Origin: Thermoplasmatales archaeon
GTDB taxonomy: Archaea > Thermoplasmatota > Thermoplasmata > Thermoplasmatales > Thermoplasmataceae
Direction: 5' to 3'
DNA: 64,000 nt
NCBI GenBank assembly: GCA_014874365.1
Contig: JACWAH010000020.1
Coordinates: forward strand, 23,453 to 87,452
The translations under genes and the position numbers were made by a program. The notes beneath the pieces were generated by a model. It saw only the letters and a program-made list of their open reading frames with translations, searched no databases and was not told where the DNA came from. Below, piece after piece: positions 53,357-62,676 of the stretch. Every line of letters starts with the position of its first letter. Positions within the stretch are counted from its first letter, which is position 1.

Positions 53357-56300
53357 ATGAATCTAAAAAATATGTTGGCAATAATCGTTGCGTTATTGAT
53401 GATTGTATCAGGCGCGACACTGTTGTTTTCAGGGACTCCTCAGTCCCATGGAAATAACATTTCGGCGAGCTCTGGGATATCGATGACACAGGCGGCCAGT
53501 CCCGCCCCGCAGACAACCCCATCTGCTACAACAAACCAGGTTACGCCTGGTGGAACATCGCAGGCAAGTGGTTTCTTACACTATGCAAAGGCACACAATA
53601 TACCTACGAAGTATGTCTATCTGCCGAACTTTATGTCCACTTCCAAGGTTTCGAACGGGCATATTACTCCTGGATACCAGTTTGCACCTGCACCAATGGG
53701 CATTGGGGATTATGGTTTATACAATAACTCTGGAGTTATATCTACATATAACTACACCACATCCAGCTACGAGGCCCAGATCAACCTCAGCTACCTGAAT
53801 GATTTCTATCTGCTGGACAATTTCCCAACTACTGTGACTTTCCAGCTGAATGCGGTTTTGAACAACGTTGCGCTGTTCGGCAACTCCAGCTATCAGATGT
53901 GGACCCAAAATGTTGTGGATTTCTCTTCAAGGACAATGACACTTCAGTTTGTGGATAACGTATGGAACTTTTCAAACCCGAACACATATCTGACCAGCAA
54001 CGCAATCAACTATTCGTCCGCGCAAGCCGCAGGACTTGGGGCAACAGGTGGAGGATACCACTACGGTATCAGCCCCGTCTTCAATGTTTCTTATCCACTA
54101 GTGCTGACCTTGTACATGAACACTACGCTTAACAACGGCAGGAGCACTGTGTACTACAATTACACCTTGCCCGGAGTTGGCAGCGGAACTTATGATGAAG
54201 TCATATTCAACTCCACTTACGGAGTACCTTCATACACAGCACCATCTCCGCATTACCTGGTGAGCGGAACCCAGTTAACGAACACTGGTTTCATTCCCTT
54301 TGATGCAGAGGTAATGATCGGCGGTCCTGGAGGAGGCAGCACAGCCACCATCTATGGAATCAACGGTACTATGAATCTGAAGTCCTACAACAATACCACG
54401 CATTCATACCAGAATGCCAGGGCAGCCTACGATATCGGCAGTGAGACTGGAGAAACGTCTGTAGGAGTAGACGTCTCATATACTGGCTCAACTGCACATT
54501 TGAGTGCAGGTCCTTCCCTGGTGTATGGACTGTGGAATAATACATACAGCCAGACAAAATACAACGTGACTTCGAACCCTTTCAACGCTTTCATATTCGC
54601 GCAGAACAATGCTACCCTTGAGGCGGCAAACATCTGGGCCTGGGCACCTATGCCATCATCAGGCATAGAGACATTCACGCTTCCAACCTCAAACTACTCT
54701 TATCTTGCAATGCTTAACGATTTCAATGAGGCTAAGGGAACGCTTTCTGCGAGTACAACGATAACAATGACCGCTAACTTCACCAAAGGAATTTACACGC
54801 CAGTCATTGCAATGAATAATGCACAGCTGACCACACTTGTATCACAGCTTGGTGGAACAGGTCTCGGAACGCAAGCTTCCCCATATGTTATTGCAGTGCA
54901 TTCTTCTGGACTGGATCCCACGTTCGGATCAATGAACGACTATTCATTCCCTGCGTTTCCTGGAATTATGATATTGAACACTACTTCCTACCTGAACATA
55001 GAGAACATCAACCTAACAATAAACTATACCGGTTTCAATGCCCAGGTAATAACATTCTTCGAAACACTGGCAGGGCTTGCACCACAGGCTCAGTTCCTGA
55101 CTAATTCCTTGTCAGTTCAGTTGTACAACGATTCCAACATAACTATATCTCACAGCTTTGGTCTGCAGACCTGGTACTCTTTTGAGATATCACAGTATTT
55201 CTACACCGGCGCGATAAACATATGGAATTCGACCAACATCAATGTGTCAGACAACTTACTCGTTTCTGAAGGTATCTCTGTGCTGATTTATAATGCGCCA
55301 TACCAGCCAGGCTCTAACATAGTATGGGGCAATTTGTTCTTGGGCTACAGTGTATTAGACAACATAACACCGAACGGCAACGCATCATATCTTGGACTAG
55401 CGACCTTTGTTGGCAACTTCTACCTGCAGGCAGGCGTATATGTCATAAGCGGAGGTAATGCTATTTACGGAAACGTCTTTTTAACACAAACACCTGTAGT
55501 GAACCAGTTGTATAATATCTGGACGGGCGGGTTTAATAATAGTTATGTTAATACCTGGGACTCGCCCACGAATTCATCGAACGACATGTCATCGGTTGCC
55601 ATCATCCCCCTATTCCAATTTGACGGACGGGGGAACTGGTACTGGAACTATAATGGCATGGACACAACATACAACGGCTATGGGGCAATTGCCATAGGGG
55701 GAGATACTTCACCCGGGAAGCTGGTTAACGGATCCGACGTACTTTTCGTTGCTCAGAACGTTTATCCTGAACTCAATTTCGTTGCGGATCTGGGTGGATT
55801 GGTTATCAGTTCTTCCACGTCGACATCAATTGAATTCTTCGATTTCCCAACCACCCTCATCCCCTATTACTTCAATTACACGTCTACCGCCCAATCGACT
55901 ACGGGCTCGGGAATGGTGAGCATATCAGTTGCTGGGCAAATTGAAGAGATAACGTTTAAGGAAGTTCCCGTGCCAGTGACCTTCTCGGTGATTTTTACCG
56001 AGAGTGGACTCGCAGCTGGAACTTCCTGGACTGTGGACTTCGGTGGTACGGCTCAGGCTTCAACGGGTACGACAATTACCTTTAGCGGCGTCATGAATGG
56101 AAGCCACACTTATTACGTTCCAGCGGTTTCTGGATATGGAATTACCATACCCGGCGGAGAAGTAACAGTCAACGGCGCAAATGCTTCAGTGGCTGTCTCC
56201 TTTACAACGTTTGAGGTGGTATTCACCGAGACGGGTCTTTCATCCAGCACAACCTGGACTGTGGTGTTTAATGGCACAACGTACACCAACAACACTACCA

Positions 56301-56560
56301 CAATTACAATCTCCGGGCTACTATCCCAGAGAAGCTACTTATACACCATAGGAAACGTGTCTGGTTACGCAAGCTCCCAGTCGACCGGGGTGTTGGTGCT
56401 GAACGGAAACTCATACATTGGCGTAGCCTTCAGTTCACCACCATCCACGACTTCGTCATTGACACCCTACGAATACCTTGGAGTTGGAGCGGTAATTGGT
56501 CTGATAATAGGTGGGCTGGCTGTGTTCTTTATCAGGAAGCCCCCGACTGCTCAGCCATAA
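53357..56560 (+). CDS. Thermopsin-family (peptidase A5) surface protease
   Basis: Secreted 1067-aa acid protease: signal-like helix (MLAIIVALLMIVSGATLLFSG), Ser/Thr/Pro-rich propeptide-like stretch, then the thermopsin domain with PAPMGIGDYGLYNNSG, WTQNVVDF and IGGPGGGSTATIYGINGTM. Tandem immunoglobulin-like repeats near 860-1030 (each begins like FTESGLAAGTSWTVDFGG) precede a C-terminal helix (GVGAVIGLIIGGLAVFFI), so it stays on the cell. Thermopsins are about 340 aa at minimum; the extra central part may be a beta-helix (many short N-rich turns). I prefer ATG 53357 to TTG 53345 for promoter spacing. It likely feeds peptides to the ABC importer at 5.3-14.2 kb. Confidence 0.85.
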   Translation: MNLKNMLAIIVALLMIVSGATLLFSGTPQSHGNNISASSGISMTQAASPAPQTTPSATTNQVTPGGTSQASGFLHYAKAHNIPTKYVYLPNFMSTSKVSNGHITPGYQFAPAPMGIGDYGLYNNSGVISTYNYTTSSYEAQINLSYLNDFYLLDNFPTTVTFQLNAVLNNVALFGNSSYQMWTQNVVDFSSRTMTLQFVDNVWNFSNPNTYLTSNAINYSSAQAAGLGATGGGYHYGISPVFNVSYPLVLTLYMNTTLNNGRSTVYYNYTLPGVGSGTYDEVIFNSTYGVPSYTAPSPHYLVSGTQLTNTGFIPFDAEVMIGGPGGGSTATIYGINGTMNLKSYNNTTHSYQNARAAYDIGSETGETSVGVDVSYTGSTAHLSAGPSLVYGLWNNTYSQTKYNVTSNPFNAFIFAQNNATLEAANIWAWAPMPSSGIETFTLPTSNYSYLAMLNDFNEAKGTLSASTTITMTANFTKGIYTPVIAMNNAQLTTLVSQLGGTGLGTQASPYVIAVHSSGLDPTFGSMNDYSFPAFPGIMILNTTSYLNIENINLTINYTGFNAQVITFFETLAGLAPQAQFLTNSLSVQLYNDSNITISHSFGLQTWYSFEISQYFYTGAINIWNSTNINVSDNLLVSEGISVLIYNAPYQPGSNIVWGNLFLGYSVLDNITPNGNASYLGLATFVGNFYLQAGVYVISGGNAIYGNVFLTQTPVVNQLYNIWTGGFNNSYVNTWDSPTNSSNDMSSVAIIPLFQFDGRGNWYWNYNGMDTTYNGYGAIAIGGDTSPGKLVNGSDVLFVAQNVYPELNFVADLGGLVISSSTSTSIEFFDFPTTLIPYYFNYTSTAQSTTGSGMVSISVAGQIEEITFKEVPVPVTFSVIFTESGLAAGTSWTVDFGGTAQASTGTTITFSGVMNGSHTYYVPAVSGYGITIPGGEVTVNGANASVAVSFTTFEVVFTETGLSSSTTWTVVFNGTTYTNNTTTITISGLLSQRSYLYTIGNVSGYASSQSTGVLVLNGNSYIGVAFSSPPSTTSSLTPYEYLGVGAVIGLIIGGLAVFFIRKPPTAQP

Positions 56561-56562
56561 CC

Positions 56563-56617
56563 ATTTTTAACTTTTTTTATTTTTTTATTTAAAAATTATA
56601 CTAAATTTTTTTTATTT
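56563..56617 (+). terminator. T-rich terminator after the thermopsin-like gene
   Basis: Several T runs (TTTTTTTATTTTTTTATTT and a second T8 run) follow the stop within 55 bp. They resemble the signal at 8104-8151 after the other abundant surface protein. Confidence 0.65.
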
Positions 56618-56728
56618 GGCTACAAATGGTCCTGATCTCATCTATGCGCGATTCAAGATTCTACTGCGAATTGTGAATCAGTCTAACCTGCAATTCATTA
56701 TCAATGAGAAAAGTCACTCTTGGAGTAT

Positions 56729-57631
56729 TCATAAGCCCAATCCACCATCTATCTTATGAAGGCAAGCCTGGTGTACAAGCTCAGCCTCTGCAGAATCAAA
56801 GCCTCCAGAGAGTGCAATTATGCCTTCAATATTATCTAACCCAAATGCAAAGAAGGCAGGACCATATTCGCTCTTAAATAAAGCCAGGCTTGGCGTCTCT
56901 ATCTGAGAAGTGAAGAAATTTCCACCTTTCCTTAACCTGTATTTAACATGCTCTACACTAACATCACGCCGCCAAGCATCAATTGACACTGCCTTTTCAA
57001 AACCGTTTTGCTCATAAACCATGTATACCTGCTGGACCATTCCGGCAGACTCGAGAATGCCTTCCGAACTTCCATTATAAATCTGTCTTCCCGCATCAAG
57101 CCGGTCATCCAGGCTTCTCCAACTTAGTCTTGCAATTCTGAGATCCTCAAACCAGTCCCCAGGATTCCCAAGGGTGTGAAACCCCCTTTCATGATATCTC
57201 AGGTGGGATACCCTCTTAAGCTGGTAGTCGCTGGTCTTCATTGAATTCATGAAATCAATTCTTTCCCGCATGGAGCCGTAATCAAACTCAACTTCCACAT
57301 GCGTTCCATAAATAGAGGCTGTAGCCGCATCCATTCCTTTGTAATCTTTGCCGAGGTAGATCATGCTTATTCCCCTAAAAGCGTCAACAGTGGAATATGA
57401 ATCGACAATAGAAGACATAAGGTTCTTTGGAAAGCCGTAATAAAACCAGTCCATGAAGAATTCCTTAACCCTGCCGGATACTTCCCCGGTAAACTCGTAC
57501 CTGATAGTTGGCCACCTCGTATCCCCGTGCCTGACAGTGATATTTTTCACTTCGTAGCCAGTTGGAAAGTAAGCAGCAAATTTAAGGTCAAATCGTTCCA
57601 GACCTTTTTCATTTTCGACCCGTTCAATCAT
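56729..57631 (-). CDS. Uncharacterised 300-aa protein
   Basis: No family recognised. The protein is soluble and mixed alpha/beta, with aromatic-rich stretches (EFFMDWFYYGFPKNL, GNPGDWFEDLRIARLSW) and a final ALSGGFDSAEAELVHQACLHK with two of its few cysteines and histidines. GGFDSA resembles a PP-loop motif but sits at the extreme C-terminus, so it is not one. ATG 57631 is chosen: the minus-strand box GTGTTTATTTC near 57660-57670 puts the transcript start a few bases upstream. The frame to 57883 would run into pgk. Confidence 0.7.
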   Translation of the reverse strand: MIERVENEKGLERFDLKFAAYFPTGYEVKNITVRHGDTRWPTIRYEFTGEVSGRVKEFFMDWFYYGFPKNLMSSIVDSYSTVDAFRGISMIYLGKDYKGMDAATASIYGTHVEVEFDYGSMRERIDFMNSMKTSDYQLKRVSHLRYHERGFHTLGNPGDWFEDLRIARLSWRSLDDRLDAGRQIYNGSSEGILESAGMVQQVYMVYEQNGFEKAVSIDAWRRDVSVEHVKYRLRKGGNFFTSQIETPSLALFKSEYGPAFFAFGLDNIEGIIALSGGFDSAEAELVHQACLHKIDGGLGL

Positions 57632-57767
57632 TGCTTCTCTGATAGCAATAAGACCATGAAATAAACACTTAACCCATATGCCCAACTTTTTGGGCCGTGC
57701 GATTAAGATATGGTCTTCAAATGAACCAGACAGAAAAACAAATAATACGCAAGACGAATAGCCCAGC
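57632..57767. promoter_or_regulatory. Divergent promoter region of the 300-aa gene and pgk
   Basis: The 136-bp gap has a minus-strand TATA-like box near 57660-57670 and a plus-strand one, AAACAAATAATACG (about 57736-57749), 20-28 bp before the ATG of pgk at 57768. Both mRNAs should be leaderless or nearly so. Confidence 0.5.
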
Positions 57768-59033
57768 ATGGCGTCGGGTGAGAGTGAATTTTTCACGCTT
57801 GATGATTTCACGCTAAACGACTCAACAGTATTCCTAAGAGTGGACGTTAACTCCCCCATTAACCCTGCATCTGGAGAAATCATAGGAACAACCCGGTTCC
57901 ATTCGCACCTGGATACAATAAAGAATCTCTCAGGATCGAAGGTAGTGATACTTGCTCACCAAAGCAGACCCGGCAAGGAGGACTTCACCAGCCTGCGGGA
58001 GCACGCCAGAGTATTTGAGTCTCTTTTGGACAGGGATGTGGATTTCGTGGATTCCTTATTTGGGGATTACGTTTCTGCCAGGGTCAAGAAGATGAAGAAC
58101 GGCGACATAATGATGCTTGAAAACACAAGATTCTATTCCGAAGAAGTCAGCATCGACGGCAATGATCTTGCATCAATGGAGAAGTCCAACTTGGTCCGCG
58201 GACTTTTCCCGTTGATGGATTATTTTGTGATTGACGCTTTTCCAGCTATTCACAGGCCTCAAACCACTCTTGTGGGTTTCCAGAGAATTATCCCTAATAT
58301 TGCCGGAAGGCTGATTGAAAGGGAAATCTCTTCGCTAAGCAAATTTATGAAGGGGAGTGCAAGGCCAACCATCGCAATCCTGGCAGGTGCAAAGATAAAT
58401 GAGTCCATTTCGGTTGCGAATAACTTTCTCAAGAGTGGCGCAACAGACAAAATCTTGACCGGCGGGGTCGTGGCGAATGCTTTTCTCTGGGCAAAAGGAA
58501 TCAGCATAGGCAAGAGAAATGAGGAATTCATAATCAAGAACAATAAGAACTATAAGGAACTCATAGAAATCGCGAAGGACCTGTTAAAAAACTATCCTGA
58601 GCAAATACTGCTCCCTACCGATGCCCTTCTTTATCCATCAAAGCACAGGCACATAGTTGGTGGCACCGTCCCCCCAGACCAGTTGGTTGCGGACATAGGT
58701 GTGGATACCATCGTCTCTTATATGGACGTCATCTCATCTGCCCAGGCAATTTTCATGAATGGACCCATGGGTATGTACGAATTTGAGGATTTTTCCACTG
58801 GAACCTTCGAAATTGCGAGGGCAATTGCTAGAAACAAGGGATTGAAAATTGCAGGTGGTGGGCACACTTTGAATGTTCTTGATCACCTGAACCTGATGAG
58901 CAAGATAACGCATGCTTCAACTGGCGGCGGAGCCCTGATAAGCTATTTATCAGGTGAGGAAATGCCAGTTCTCGAAGCGCTGAGAGCCAGCAAGAAATTC
59001 TTTGGAGGGAAATATCATGGTGGAAGACAGTAA
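57768..59033 (+). CDS. pgk: Phosphoglycerate kinase
   Basis: Glycolytic/gluconeogenic kinase (421 aa) interconverting 1,3-bisphosphoglycerate and 3-phosphoglycerate. Present are FLRVDVNSPIN, the substrate-site HLDTIKNL and LAHQSRPGK, the hinge region AILAGAKINES, FMNGPMGMYEFEDFSTGT, and the nucleotide-binding AGGGHTLNVL. The His in the last motif is a common archaeal form. Its end overlaps pfdA by 17 nt, so glycolysis, chaperone and targeting genes are linked: pgk-pfdA-ftsY. Confidence 0.95.
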   Translation: MASGESEFFTLDDFTLNDSTVFLRVDVNSPINPASGEIIGTTRFHSHLDTIKNLSGSKVVILAHQSRPGKEDFTSLREHARVFESLLDRDVDFVDSLFGDYVSARVKKMKNGDIMMLENTRFYSEEVSIDGNDLASMEKSNLVRGLFPLMDYFVIDAFPAIHRPQTTLVGFQRIIPNIAGRLIEREISSLSKFMKGSARPTIAILAGAKINESISVANNFLKSGATDKILTGGVVANAFLWAKGISIGKRNEEFIIKNNKNYKELIEIAKDLLKNYPEQILLPTDALLYPSKHRHIVGGTVPPDQLVADIGVDTIVSYMDVISSAQAIFMNGPMGMYEFEDFSTGTFEIARAIARNKGLKIAGGGHTLNVLDHLNLMSKITHASTGGGALISYLSGEEMPVLEALRASKKFFGGKYHGGRQ

Positions 59034-59478
59034 CAGAGTAAGCATCGACGAAGAGATCGAGTACACAAGGAACCTTCACAGTTCAGTTTCCGGGCAGGTA
59101 GACAGGATACAGGTGGCGATGGCAGAAGTGATGACAACCATCAACGTACTGACAGAACTCAAGGCGGCAAGCGGTTCGGAAGGAAAGATGTCCATCGGAT
59201 CGGGGTTATTTGTCAATGCCGAGATTAAGGATGTTAAAAACATCGTTTTCCCGATTGGATCCGGGGTTTTCAAGGAAGAAAACCGGGAAACCGCAATTGA
59301 GAAACTGAACGCAAATCTGAAAGAACTGTCCTCGTCATACGAATCCCTCAGAATCAGGAAGAAGGAACTTGAAGGCAGGATAAACGCGCTCGGTACAATA
59401 TATGATCAGCTAATACAACAGCAGCAGCAACAGCAGCAGCAGCAACAGCAGCAACAGCAGCAATCCGGCAATAAGTGA
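59017..59478 (+). CDS. pfdA: Prefoldin alpha subunit with polyglutamine tail
   Basis: A 153-aa alpha subunit: N-terminal coiled coil, central double beta hairpin (MSIGSGLFVNAEI and VFPIGSGVFKEE), C-terminal coiled coil. It ends in an uninterrupted run of 16 Gln (codons 59416-59463, mixed CAG and CAA) and SGNK. The tract is an extension beyond the usual prefoldin end. ATG 59017 follows GGAGGGA; TTG 59002 would place that site inside the gene. ftsY starts 2 nt after the stop. Confidence 0.92.
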   Translation: MVEDSNRVSIDEEIEYTRNLHSSVSGQVDRIQVAMAEVMTTINVLTELKAASGSEGKMSIGSGLFVNAEIKDVKNIVFPIGSGVFKEENRETAIEKLNANLKELSSSYESLRIRKKELEGRINALGTIYDQLIQQQQQQQQQQQQQQQQSGNK

Positions 59479-59479
59479 A

Positions 59480-60346
59480 ATGTTCGACTCTCTCAAGAGG
59501 AAGTTCCAGGAGGCATTTTCTAGAAGCCCAGGTACCATTCTTTACGGCGATCTTGAGCCGGAGATACTCGAGATCCTGCTGAGTGCTGACGTGTCCTATG
59601 ACACTGCAGTGAAAATCTCCGAAAAGACAAAATCCATCCTGCCAAAGCAGAAAAAGATAGACATTATGGAAGCCAGGGATGCGTTTCGCCAATCAATGCG
59701 GGAAATACTGGTCTCAGGAGGAGATGCCGTGGATCTACTCTCCGTAACTACAAAACCGTATAAGATCCTGTTTATTGGAATCAATGGAACCGGCAAGACT
59801 ACCACTATTGCAAAAGTTGCCTCTTACCTGAAGGAAAACGATAAGAGATCGGTTATGGCAGCTTCTGACACTTTCAGGGCAGGTGCAATTGAGCAACTCG
59901 AGGCATTGTCGGGCAAGGTTGGAATCCCCATAATAAAGCACGCTGCCGGCAGTGATCCTTCATCGGTGGCCTTCGATGCCATAGAACATGCCAAAGCAAA
60001 GAAACTCGATTTCGTACTGATCGACTCGGCAGGAAGGATGCAGACGAACAGGAATCTGATGGAGGAAATGAAAAAGATAAAGCGGATTTCCAAACCAGAC
60101 CTTACCGTGCTGGTGCTGGATGCAATGATCGGGCAGGATGCGATTTCTCAGGCACAGACATTCTTCAAGGAAGTCACCTATGACTGCGTAGTCATGACAA
60201 AAATGGATACGGATGCAAGAGGAGGCGCAATTCTCTCTGTTACCGATGAACTCAAGAAACCCGTGCTCTTTATAGGCACAGGGCAGAACATCTCAGACCT
60301 GCAGAAGTTCGAGGTAGACTGGTACCTATCCAAAATCCTACCTTAA
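59480..60346 (+). CDS. ftsY: SRP receptor GTPase FtsY
   Basis: FtsY (288 aa) docks ribosome-SRP complexes at the membrane. The N domain (about 1-80) is followed by the G domain: GINGTGKTTTIAKVA (G1), DTFRAGAIEQL (insertion box, G2), DSAGRMQTN (G3), TKMDTDARGGA (G4) and the closing GTGQNISDLQKFE. It lacks the acidic A domain, giving a minimal archaeal form. It is in operon with pgk and pfdA. The SRP RNA gene is also in this window, at 43365. Confidence 0.95.
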   Translation: MFDSLKRKFQEAFSRSPGTILYGDLEPEILEILLSADVSYDTAVKISEKTKSILPKQKKIDIMEARDAFRQSMREILVSGGDAVDLLSVTTKPYKILFIGINGTGKTTTIAKVASYLKENDKRSVMAASDTFRAGAIEQLEALSGKVGIPIIKHAAGSDPSSVAFDAIEHAKAKKLDFVLIDSAGRMQTNRNLMEEMKKIKRISKPDLTVLVLDAMIGQDAISQAQTFFKEVTYDCVVMTKMDTDARGGAILSVTDELKKPVLFIGTGQNISDLQKFEVDWYLSKILP

Positions 60347-61015
60347 TAGGGCCAGGATAGTTGCAATTTCCTGGGCGGGGAGTTCAGTTGTGATAAGCGG
60401 TATATTCTCAAGTTCAGACAGTTTAAGTGCAAGCTGGTCTACATTGCCTGGCTGAATGTATATTACGGCCGCAGGTTTCAGGGGATGCGCTCGGATTGCT
60501 ATCATTGGGCTCCTGCCAACTTTTACTTCCGTTAGAAGGATCGCTCTCTGACTGGACCAGCCATAAAGCTTTGAGTATTCGGAATATGAAAAAGACAGGG
60601 CAGCTTTTATCCCATCTATTATTGTATAACCCCTGATCTGCCTGTTCAGATCAACGGTCGATACATTTTTTCCTTTAATGGCGGCAACCATACTTGCAAG
60701 CCCAATGTCCCTGTCATAATCCTTTATGTCGATAAGGGCCTCAATTGGAACCCCACTGCTGAATCTACGCTGTATGACCCCTCCTTTCCTCGAGTCAATC
60801 TCGATGAACGCGTTCACCAGTTTCTTGACGGTTACCACTCCAGGTGACTTTCTTTTGCCCGATTCGTAGTCGCTGATTACCGATGGCGAGATATGCAGGA
60901 AACTGGCAAGCTCGGACCTTCCAATCTTGAACTCCTCTCTCCACCTCCTGATTGCCTTGCCCGGTTCATCGGACATGGCTATCTGGCCCGCCACCTTCTC
61001 ATATATCTCGATCAT
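60338..61015 (-). CDS. XRE-family transcriptional regulator with C-terminal archaeal domain
   Basis: A 225-aa protein. Residues about 20-75 form a Cro/XRE HTH (WREEFKIGRSELASFLHISPSVISDYESGKR). The C-terminal 130 residues (IRGYTIIDGIKAALSFSYSEYSKLYGWSSQRA onward, described in parts) match the COG1709 type found widely in archaea, with a fold of unknown ligand. It is probably a global or thiol/metabolite-responsive repressor. It overlaps the end of ftsY by 9 bp (convergent). Confidence 0.85.
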   Translation of the reverse strand: MIEIYEKVAGQIAMSDEPGKAIRRWREEFKIGRSELASFLHISPSVISDYESGKRKSPGVVTVKKLVNAFIEIDSRKGGVIQRRFSSGVPIEALIDIKDYDRDIGLASMVAAIKGKNVSTVDLNRQIRGYTIIDGIKAALSFSYSEYSKLYGWSSQRAILLTEVKVGRSPMIAIRAHPLKPAAVIYIQPGNVDQLALKLSELENIPLITTELPAQEIATILALLR

Positions 61016-61166
61016 CGATCTGTTAAACTCAGCGCAACTATAAAGATTGACTCAATTTTAAGGAACAGCTTCCGCCTTTCCGCTGGTGGGAAACTACACA
61101 AAATCTGTACTTCCAAAGGTCGGGATTGTATCCTCCTTCCGTAAGGGCGTGCCGGCAGAACAGGAG

Positions 61167-61643
61167 TCAATCCAGTTTCTTCACCATAATCATGTTGGTA
61201 GTCTCATAATTGAGTTTTTCATAAAGGGAGATTGCAGGTTTGTTGTGCCCGAAAACATGCAGGGTTATTTTGCTCACACCTGCTTCTCTGACTATGGTTT
61301 CCAGAGCTTTCATCGCTGCTTCGCCGTATCCTCTCCCTCTGAATTCCGAAAAAACAACGATGTCCCAGATATATGCACCGCCACTTTCTTTGTTATTCAT
61401 CTCAAACCATAAGAACCCGGCTTTGACGCCGTCTTCCTTAACGACAATATTCATTAAATTGTAACCAGGCGTTTCCAAGCCCTTCGGCAATAGCTTCGAG
61501 AATACTTCTTCTGACTTCTTTTTTGCTTCATCAGCCTTCCAATTTCCCGACTTGGTTTTCTCCTCAGCATAATTTTCAACAGCATATGCCATAAATTTTG
61601 AAAAATCGTTATTGTCCGCGGGAACTAGATTAACCTCATTCAT
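61167..61643 (-). CDS. GNAT-family N-acetyltransferase
   Basis: A 158-aa Gcn5-related acetyltransferase. The acetyl-CoA-binding segment is FRGRGYGEAAMKALETI, followed by ITLHVFGHNKPAISLYEKLNY, typical of the family. An N-terminal helical extension (YAEEKTKSGNWKADEAKKKSEEVF, in part) precedes the fold. The substrate is unknown. It resembles the other GNAT at 14180 only in general fold. Confidence 0.82.
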   Translation of the reverse strand: MNEVNLVPADNNDFSKFMAYAVENYAEEKTKSGNWKADEAKKKSEEVFSKLLPKGLETPGYNLMNIVVKEDGVKAGFLWFEMNNKESGGAYIWDIVVFSEFRGRGYGEAAMKALETIVREAGVSKITLHVFGHNKPAISLYEKLNYETTNMIMVKKLD

Positions 61644-61737
61644 GATAAAATACCTCTAATATATTGGTAAGGTAATTCCACTTAATGTCGCCCTCAGCTC
61701 AGGAGATCTGGCCTGCATCTAATTCCCCCCGTTGGGA

Positions 61738-62676
61738 TCATAACCAGTCCCACACCTCGTCATCAAGAAGAGAGTAATATTCCAGGACAGGTCTAGATCC
61801 AGCGGCACCATCGCCTAACGACATCAGGATCCGGATGTACTCATCAGCTTCCGCAGCAGGAACAAAGGTGGTATCTATCATCCTCTGACCTTCTATGGTG
61901 ATAAAATATGCGAGTCTCGGGATGCGGGCCTCATTTCCTCTACGTCTGCCTTCAATCAGTGTCTTTTCATAGAAGTATCCCTCATAAAGGTTTTCCTCCC
62001 TGGATATCGGATGCACATCCGGGAAATCTAACGCTTTGGTCGCATATATCAGCACTCTAACGCCGGTCCCAGTTAAATGCCTGGTCTCTATCTCTGCAAC
62101 TGCTCCCGGATCATGTTCCATCAGAAAATTTGCAACCTTGATATCTCTCGGAATTTTGACAGAGTACCTGATTACTGCTACGGGTGTTTTCTCATGATTC
62201 TCCATCAGCCTATTCTTCAGTGTTCTTGTCCTTTCAAGGCCCGCAATTCTGAAATTCTTGTCTTTTCGGGTGAATTCAGATAACATGCCGTTTACCTCTT
62301 TCAATAGGCTATGATGGAAGCTGAAGTCCACAAAGAGTTCATCGCCAAAAACATGGGAACCGTTCATCAAGACAGACGCCATTTCCAGGATTCTTGATAC
62401 TGGAGAAAGGCCACTTATGTTGTCCAGTTTTTCCGAAATGGAATAGAAGTTGCTCTTTTCAATTACATCCTTCCTTGCAAGAATCACCGAAAGGTCTCTT
62501 GTGAGGCGGGTAGATTTTTCGAAAAACAGCTGAAGATGGGCACCCTCATCATCGTCATATAAGTATGTCTGGATGCGTTCTCCAAGTTTGGAAATTAGCC
62601 TGAAAACTTCCGACTTCTGCCTAATCGCAAAGACGCATCTTCTATCCAGTTTTCCGTAAGCATCTGATATCTTCAT
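61738..62676 (-). CDS. Uncharacterised partner of the nucleotidyltransferase-like protein
   Basis: A 312-aa protein with no recognised family. It is rich in charged residues and appears alpha/beta (EGAHLQLFFEKSTRLTRDLSVIL near residue 45-67; VRVLIYATKALDFPDVHPISREENLYEG later). No transmembrane segment is seen. Its ATG overlaps the upstream gene's stop by 4 nt (ATGA), so the two form a bicistronic unit. Such pairing with a nucleotidyltransferase is typical of toxin-antitoxin or defence modules, but this is inference. Confidence 0.65.
   Translation of the reverse strand: MKISDAYGKLDRRCVFAIRQKSEVFRLISKLGERIQTYLYDDDEGAHLQLFFEKSTRLTRDLSVILARKDVIEKSNFYSISEKLDNISGLSPVSRILEMASVLMNGSHVFGDELFVDFSFHHSLLKEVNGMLSEFTRKDKNFRIAGLERTRTLKNRLMENHEKTPVAVIRYSVKIPRDIKVANFLMEHDPGAVAEIETRHLTGTGVRVLIYATKALDFPDVHPISREENLYEGYFYEKTLIEGRRRGNEARIPRLAYFITIEGQRMIDTTFVPAAEADEYIRILMSLGDGAAGSRPVLEYYSLLDDEVWDWL

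Noticed and set aside
56729..56800. GGFDSA as a PP-loop ATPase motif in the 300-aa protein
   Set aside because: It sits about 30 residues from the C-terminus, where no PP-loop domain could follow.
59354..59692. Minus-strand frame with an Ala/Val-rich run across the CAG/CAA tract
   Set aside because: It is only the complement of the polyglutamine codons and of ftsY, with no promoter or family similarity.
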